Shown one piece after another: positions 61,914 through 64,000 of a stretch of DNA of 64,000 nucleotides (its first letter is position 1; every line of letters begins with the position of its first letter). The translations under genes were made by a program, and so were the position numbers. The notes under the pieces are model-generated. The model saw nothing but the letters and a program-made list of their open reading frames with translations. It searched no databases and had not been told where the DNA came from. This stretch comes from Blasia pusilla (taxonomy: Eukaryota; Marchantiophyta; Marchantiopsida; Blasiales), in assembly GCA_050084515.1 (NCBI GenBank), contig CM114272.1, forward strand, positions 51,212,001 to 51,276,000, in the 5' to 3' direction.

Positions 61914-61917
61914 ATAT

Positions 61918-62228
61918 TGAAGATTGAGTTACATACAGTCAAGCTCATGAGACACTTGAACTGCTATATTTGGTACTCACACGAAGTAGGGAAGCTTAAT
62001 CTTGGTTAGTCAGTTAAGAGCGATTATCTTAACTAGGGTTAGTTAATCAGAGTTAGTCTAACTCGAGACTATGGTTAAGGTTAGGGTTAGGGTTGCTTGT
62101 ACAAACCCTATATAATTGAGAAGGGGACCAGCCTCCACTCATTCTCTCATTGCAAATTTCATTCTCCATGATGGTGTGTGAGTGTGGGAGCCGTTTCCTC
62201 CCAATTATGCTTCTTTAGTAGTTTTCCA
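61918..62228 (+). mobile_element. Ty1-copia 5' LTR, 311 bp
   Basis: Begins TGAAGATTGAG at 61918 and ends TTTTCCA at 62228. A TATA box, cctatataattgag, lies at about 62106. It contains several ggttag/ctaacc words in both orientations and a short ttagggttagggtt run (62082-62095). It interrupts Harbinger copy 2 exactly where homology with copy 1 stops (gggcgtcaatta). Confidence 0.8.
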
Positions 62229-62230
62229 TA

Positions 62231-62242
62231 TTGTATCAGAGC
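62231..62242 (+). other. Copia primer binding site
   Basis: ttgtatcagagc lies two bases after the LTR end and matches the usual tggtatcagagc, complementary to the 3' end of initiator methionine tRNA, except for one base. Confidence 0.8.
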
Positions 62243-62746
62243 GATAGGAGAACATCACTTGAAATTGATGGTGTTTGAGGAGAGAAGAGAGGTAAGATAA
62301 GGCAAAATTTCAGTTTGGGAGAAGGAAATTTTTTTCAGAGCTCTGTGGGTGCAAATTTCAAGTAGAGCTTTGACGATGATAAAACTTTGGAGGTATTTTT
62401 GAGGGCTTTTCCGGTCGATTTATCCATCTGGGTTTGCAATGGCTAGAATGACGCCATATATTGGTTCTAGTTATCTTGTAGAGCTTGTTGAGATCTTTCC
62501 AACGTACCCAAGATTGCTTGATTCTAACATTTTGAGCTCCTCCACTAGCAATTTTAGTGTAGGAAAGTGCAATTAGTGAAGAAAAGTTGTGTAGTTTGCT
62601 CTCTACAGGCCAATTTCGACTAGTTCTTTCATACAGTTGATCAATTTTGGAAAATTTCAGGTCGATTTCTACGTAGGTGTGGTCTTTGCTTCAATTGGAG
62701 GAGTAGAGAGCCTCAAATTATATTTTTTTGAGTGAAATCGTTTGTC

Positions 62747-63640
62747 ATGGAGTATTCCTTAACAACAATCACATGCGAGAAGCTAGATAAGCAGAATTAC
62801 AACCTCTAGAAGTTTCGCATGAAAGAATTTCTCATGGATCAAGAACTATGGGAGCTTGTCACCGGTGATGAGGTCAAGCCAAAAGGTGAATCAACAGACT
62901 TGAATGTTCGCGCCTGGAACAAACGCGTAAGGCAAGTAATCCACTACATTTCAATAATAATTAGTTCGCCAATGATAGGTCACATTCAAGCTGTTGATAT
63001 TCCGAAGGAGGCCTGAGATGCATTGGAAAAGATGTTCGAGACATCTACAGAGGCTAAAAAGCGTCAATTGAAACAACAATTGAACGAAGTGAGGAAAGGA
63101 TTGCAGAGCATCAATGATTATATTTTTAATATCAGACATATTGTTGATTAGTTGAATAACATTGGAGTGACTGTAGAAGATAATGATATGATTTTGTTCA
63201 CTCTTCAAGGCCTTCTAAAGGATTACAAGTCCTTTGAGACCTCTATCTCTATGAGAGAGAAGTATCCAACCTTTCAAGAGTTAGTCCCACTGTTAATCAA
63301 TAAAGAGATGCGTCTAGTAGGCAGCGGTAGCTTGTCTAGTCTGTAAGAGAGTGCGCTATTTGCAGGTTATGGATCAAATAGAGGCAAGGATCGTGGCAGA
63401 AGCTTCCGTGGTCGTGGTGGATATCAAGCATATGGAGGAAGAGACACTCAATATAACGTCACTCAATCAACTACGAACCAATACCAAACACAATCACAAG
63501 GTGGTGATGGTGGAAATCGTTGGGGTCGAGATCAGTAGCATAGGGTCTCTGGATCTTGCAATTATAGTGGGATAAAGGGTAACTATGCAAATTCTTGCTT
63601 CAAGAAGAAGGCAGATCTGAGAACAAGAGCCTTACAACAA
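62747..63640 (+). pseudogene. Ty1-copia gag, broken
   Basis: Starts ATG at 62747 (MEYSLTTITCEKLDKQNYNL), then a stop where Trp is expected, RMKEFLMDQELWELVTGDEV, another stop replacing Trp before DALEKMFETSTEAKKRQLKQ and LNEVRKGLQSINDYI. After that come a stop and LNNIGVTVEDNDMILFTLQG and FETSISMREKYPTFQELVPL. An Arg/Gly-rich linker leads to CNYSGIKGNYANSCFKKK, a CCHC knuckle in which the second Cys and the His are lost. At least five stops; not translatable. Confidence 0.85.
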
Positions 63641-64000
63641 CAAAACTATGTGGAGCAACAACACCAAGAGCATTACCATGAACAACAATATTCACAAACG
63701 GAGCATCTCTTGGTCATGACTCATCATATGGGAGCAATGGTCAAAAAAGACTCAATAGCAGATTGGTACATTGATTCTCGTGCATCAAATCACATGACCT
63801 CACAAGCAAAATTGTTCGAGTAGTTTGGAGCCGATGAAAGATCCTGCAATTATGCTCATAGGAGATGACACTCAACATCATATCATGCATACCGATAAAG
63901 TTCCAATAGCATCAAATGGTCTTTGTGCTCTTAGAAATGTTCTCTATGTTCCTACCATTGCAAGAAACCTGATCTCTGTAGGACACATAATAGAACACGG
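63641..64000 (+). pseudogene. Ty1-copia protease start, cut by the window end
   Basis: DWYIDSRASNHMTSQAKLF at about 63759-63816 corresponds to the copia aspartic protease active site WxxDSGAS, with the Gly changed to Arg. Stops and shifts follow. Integrase, RT and the 3' LTR would lie beyond the window. Confidence 0.8.

Overview
The window looks like nuclear DNA of a land plant. The evidence is two intron-bearing plant genes (an NPH3/BTB phototropism-type gene and a CMP-KDO synthetase gene with eight short exons), plus plant-type Helitron, PIF/Harbinger, Ty1-copia, Ty3-gypsy and LINE relics. Both host proteins look rather diverged from flowering-plant versions, and one retroelement has a protease type I associate with streptophyte lineages outside flowering plants. 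A seed-free plant is plausible but not proven. No bacterial operons, CRISPR arrays, rRNA genes or intact tRNA genes were seen.

Layout: 1-4.2 kb is AT-rich, with a long (CT)n(AT)n microsatellite and a broken Helitron helicase. 4.2-14.6 kb is GC-richer, apparently single-copy DNA; it holds unrecognised sequence and the minus-strand NPH3-family gene (13319-9949, 3 exons, about 838 aa). 14.9-17.6 kb is AT-rich and includes a 275-bp tandem duplication. 17.6-26 kb is a pile-up of Ty3-gypsy debris: a pol relic, several LTR copies in both orientations and a solo LTR. 26.6-28.6 kb is another GC-rich island without a recognisable gene, followed by short Helitron-like pieces. 32.5-38.8 kb is a rearranged LTR-retroelement complex with three LTR-like copies, a two-zinc-knuckle gag, a retropepsin and a possible cytosine-methyltransferase motif. 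39.2-40.7 kb carries non-autonomous Helitron-like ends. 41-50 kb is GC-rich host DNA with the complete kdsB gene (46938-43098, about 294 aa). 50.9-55 kb is a broken LINE. 56.5-61.9 kb carries two copies of a PIF/Harbinger transposon. The second is interrupted by a Ty1-copia element (61918 to the window end).

The two host genes are unrelated. NPH3 proteins act at the plasma membrane in phototropin blue-light signalling. KdsB makes CMP-KDO for the pectin rhamnogalacturonan II. All transposon genes seen are damaged. Several of their stop codons are C-to-T (or G-to-A) changes, consistent with methylation and deamination. The items most worth a second look are the methyltransferase-like motif downstream of the retropepsin, the set of covarying palindromes around the LTR TATA box, and two LTR tail-to-head junctions with 2-nt spacers.
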